Assembly (NCBI GenBank): GCA_022360075.1 | Contig: JAKSDN010000661.1 | Coordinates: forward strand, 1-6,458 | Source of the DNA: Kiloniellales bacterium | GTDB taxonomy: Bacteria > Pseudomonadota > Alphaproteobacteria > Kiloniellales > JAKSDN01 | DNA length: 6,458 bases | Reading direction: 5' to 3' | In this document: positions 5,773-6,458 of the stretch, one piece after another | Position numbering within the stretch: position 1 is the stretch's first letter | How the letters are laid out: every line of letters begins with the position of its first letter | Notes under the pieces: model-generated | The model's database searches: none | What the model saw: only the letters and a program-made list of their open reading frames with translations | Told to the model about the DNA's origin: nothing | Translations under genes and position numbers: made by a program

Positions 5773-6458
5773 TTGCAGCCATTCGATCTTGTCATCATCG
5801 GCGCAGGAACGGCAGGCATGCCCTGCGCCATCGAGGCTGTCGCGAGCGGGGCTCGAGTCCTCGTCGTCGAGCAGGCCGAACGGCCGGGCGGGACACTTCA
5901 CGTCAGCCTTGGTCAGCTCAGCGGCGCCGGAACCCGGCTGCAACGCGAGCGCGGGATCGAGGACAGCGTCGACGAGCATCTTCGCGACATCGACAGGATT
6001 AGCCGTGGGACCGCGCGAAGAGAGATCCTGAAGCGGACCGTTCCCAATCAGGGGGCGACGATCGATTGGCTCATGGACAATGGTTTCGAGATGGCCCCGG
6101 AATGCCCCGCCATCCTACACCTTCACGAAGCCTATGGGATCGCACGCACCTATTGGGGCATCGACGGTGGGCTATCCGTCATGAAGACGGTCATTCCCCT
6201 CTTCGATGAGGCGATCGCGAGACCGAACGCCGAGATCCTCTACCGTCATCGCGCTGTTTCGCTCATCACCGAAGACCTTGGCGTCGTGGGCGTTCGCATC
6301 GCCGATGTCGAGACCGGCGCCGAGCAGGAGGTAAACGCGAAAGCTGTCGTTCTGGCGAGCGGTGGATACGGGGCGAACGCCGCCTTGTTCGCGCGCCTGA
6401 CGAACGGCCGGCCGCTCGTGACGGCGGCGATGCCCACCTCGACAGGTTCAGGCCTGGA
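5773..6458 (+). CDS. FAD-dependent oxidoreductase, fumarate reductase/FAD_binding_2 superfamily (3' end beyond the window)
   Basis: Partial gene of 228 codons, open to the right edge. The start is a TTG at 5773, with GGGAG nine bases upstream. The first in-frame ATG (codon 16) would cut away the FAD motif, so it cannot be the start; an in-frame GTG at 5719 would only add unconserved residues. The N-terminus is a dinucleotide-binding fold: VIIGAGTAG (7-15) and VLVVE with E33 for the ribose. Next come GGTLHVSLGQLSGAGT (39-54), typical of flavoprotein subunits that reduce or desaturate C=C bonds next to carbonyls, and then a helical segment with TIDWLMDNGFEM (96-107). A His/Arg-rich segment, LHLHEAYGIARTYWG (115-129), may contribute to the active site. 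VVLASGGYGAN (192-202) closes the FAD domain, and STGSGL (223-228) matches the family's TGDG region. It is divergent from the TRAP operon, so it is a likely catabolic partner: dehydrogenase or reductase of the imported acid or its CoA or methylated derivative. The family is confident; direction and substrate are unknown. Confidence 0.9.
   Translation, partial: MQPFDLVIIGAGTAGMPCAIEAVASGARVLVVEQAERPGGTLHVSLGQLSGAGTRLQRERGIEDSVDEHLRDIDRISRGTARREILKRTVPNQGATIDWLMDNGFEMAPECPAILHLHEAYGIARTYWGIDGGLSVMKTVIPLFDEAIARPNAEILYRHRAVSLITEDLGVVGVRIADVETGAEQEVNAKAVVLASGGYGANAALFARLTNGRPLVTAAMPTSTGSGL

Noticed and set aside
5674..5979. Minus-strand open frame of 101 codons at the start of the flavoenzyme gene
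   Set aside because: It is antisense to the FAD-binding motif region and spans the divergent leader; it has no conserved features.
1..6458. Mobile element, CRISPR, tRNA or rRNA signals
   Set aside because: I saw no transposase or integrase frames, regularly spaced repeats, terminal inverted repeats or tRNA-like cloverleaf sequence on either strand.

Overview
The window looks like a piece of a high-GC (about 60% by eye) proteobacterial chromosome, most likely alphaproteobacterial. The reasons are the GC-rich codon use, a three-gene TRAP transporter whose binding protein has a Tat-type signal, and tightly packed operon architecture. I see no rRNA, tRNA, CRISPR array or insertion sequence. Nothing suggests recent transfer of a sub-segment.

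The layout is a divergent catabolic-type locus. Seven genes run leftwards on the minus strand as one apparent operon: TRAP small permease (dctQ, about 5520), TRAP large permease (dctM, 4971-3679), TRAP substrate-binding protein (dctP, 3649-2660), an unrecognised 120-residue protein (2663-2301), a class I SAM-dependent methyltransferase (2245-1166), a short-chain dehydrogenase/reductase (1163-420) and a TIGR04076-like small cysteine-containing protein (404 to beyond the left edge). Gaps are short, from a 4-nt overlap to about 55 nt. A 250-bp divergent region (5521-5772) separates this operon from a plus-strand FAD-dependent oxidoreductase of the fumarate reductase/FAD_binding_2 superfamily. That gene begins at a TTG codon (5773) and runs off the right edge.

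Taken together, the transporter probably imports a carboxylate-type substrate. The flavoenzyme, SDR and methyltransferase would then act on it or on a derivative, by redox chemistry at C=C or C-H, alcohol/ketone interconversion, and methyl transfer. The substrate cannot be read from the sequence. Two genes (the helical 120-residue protein and the TIGR04076-like protein) have no known function, so this is a reasonable candidate for an uncharacterised pathway.

The non-coding signals worth attention are an 18-bp near-palindrome in the divergent region that overlaps candidate promoter elements for both directions, a strong 10-bp perfect hairpin just upstream of the methyltransferase gene, and a repeated GCCAGAC motif around the dctQ leader.
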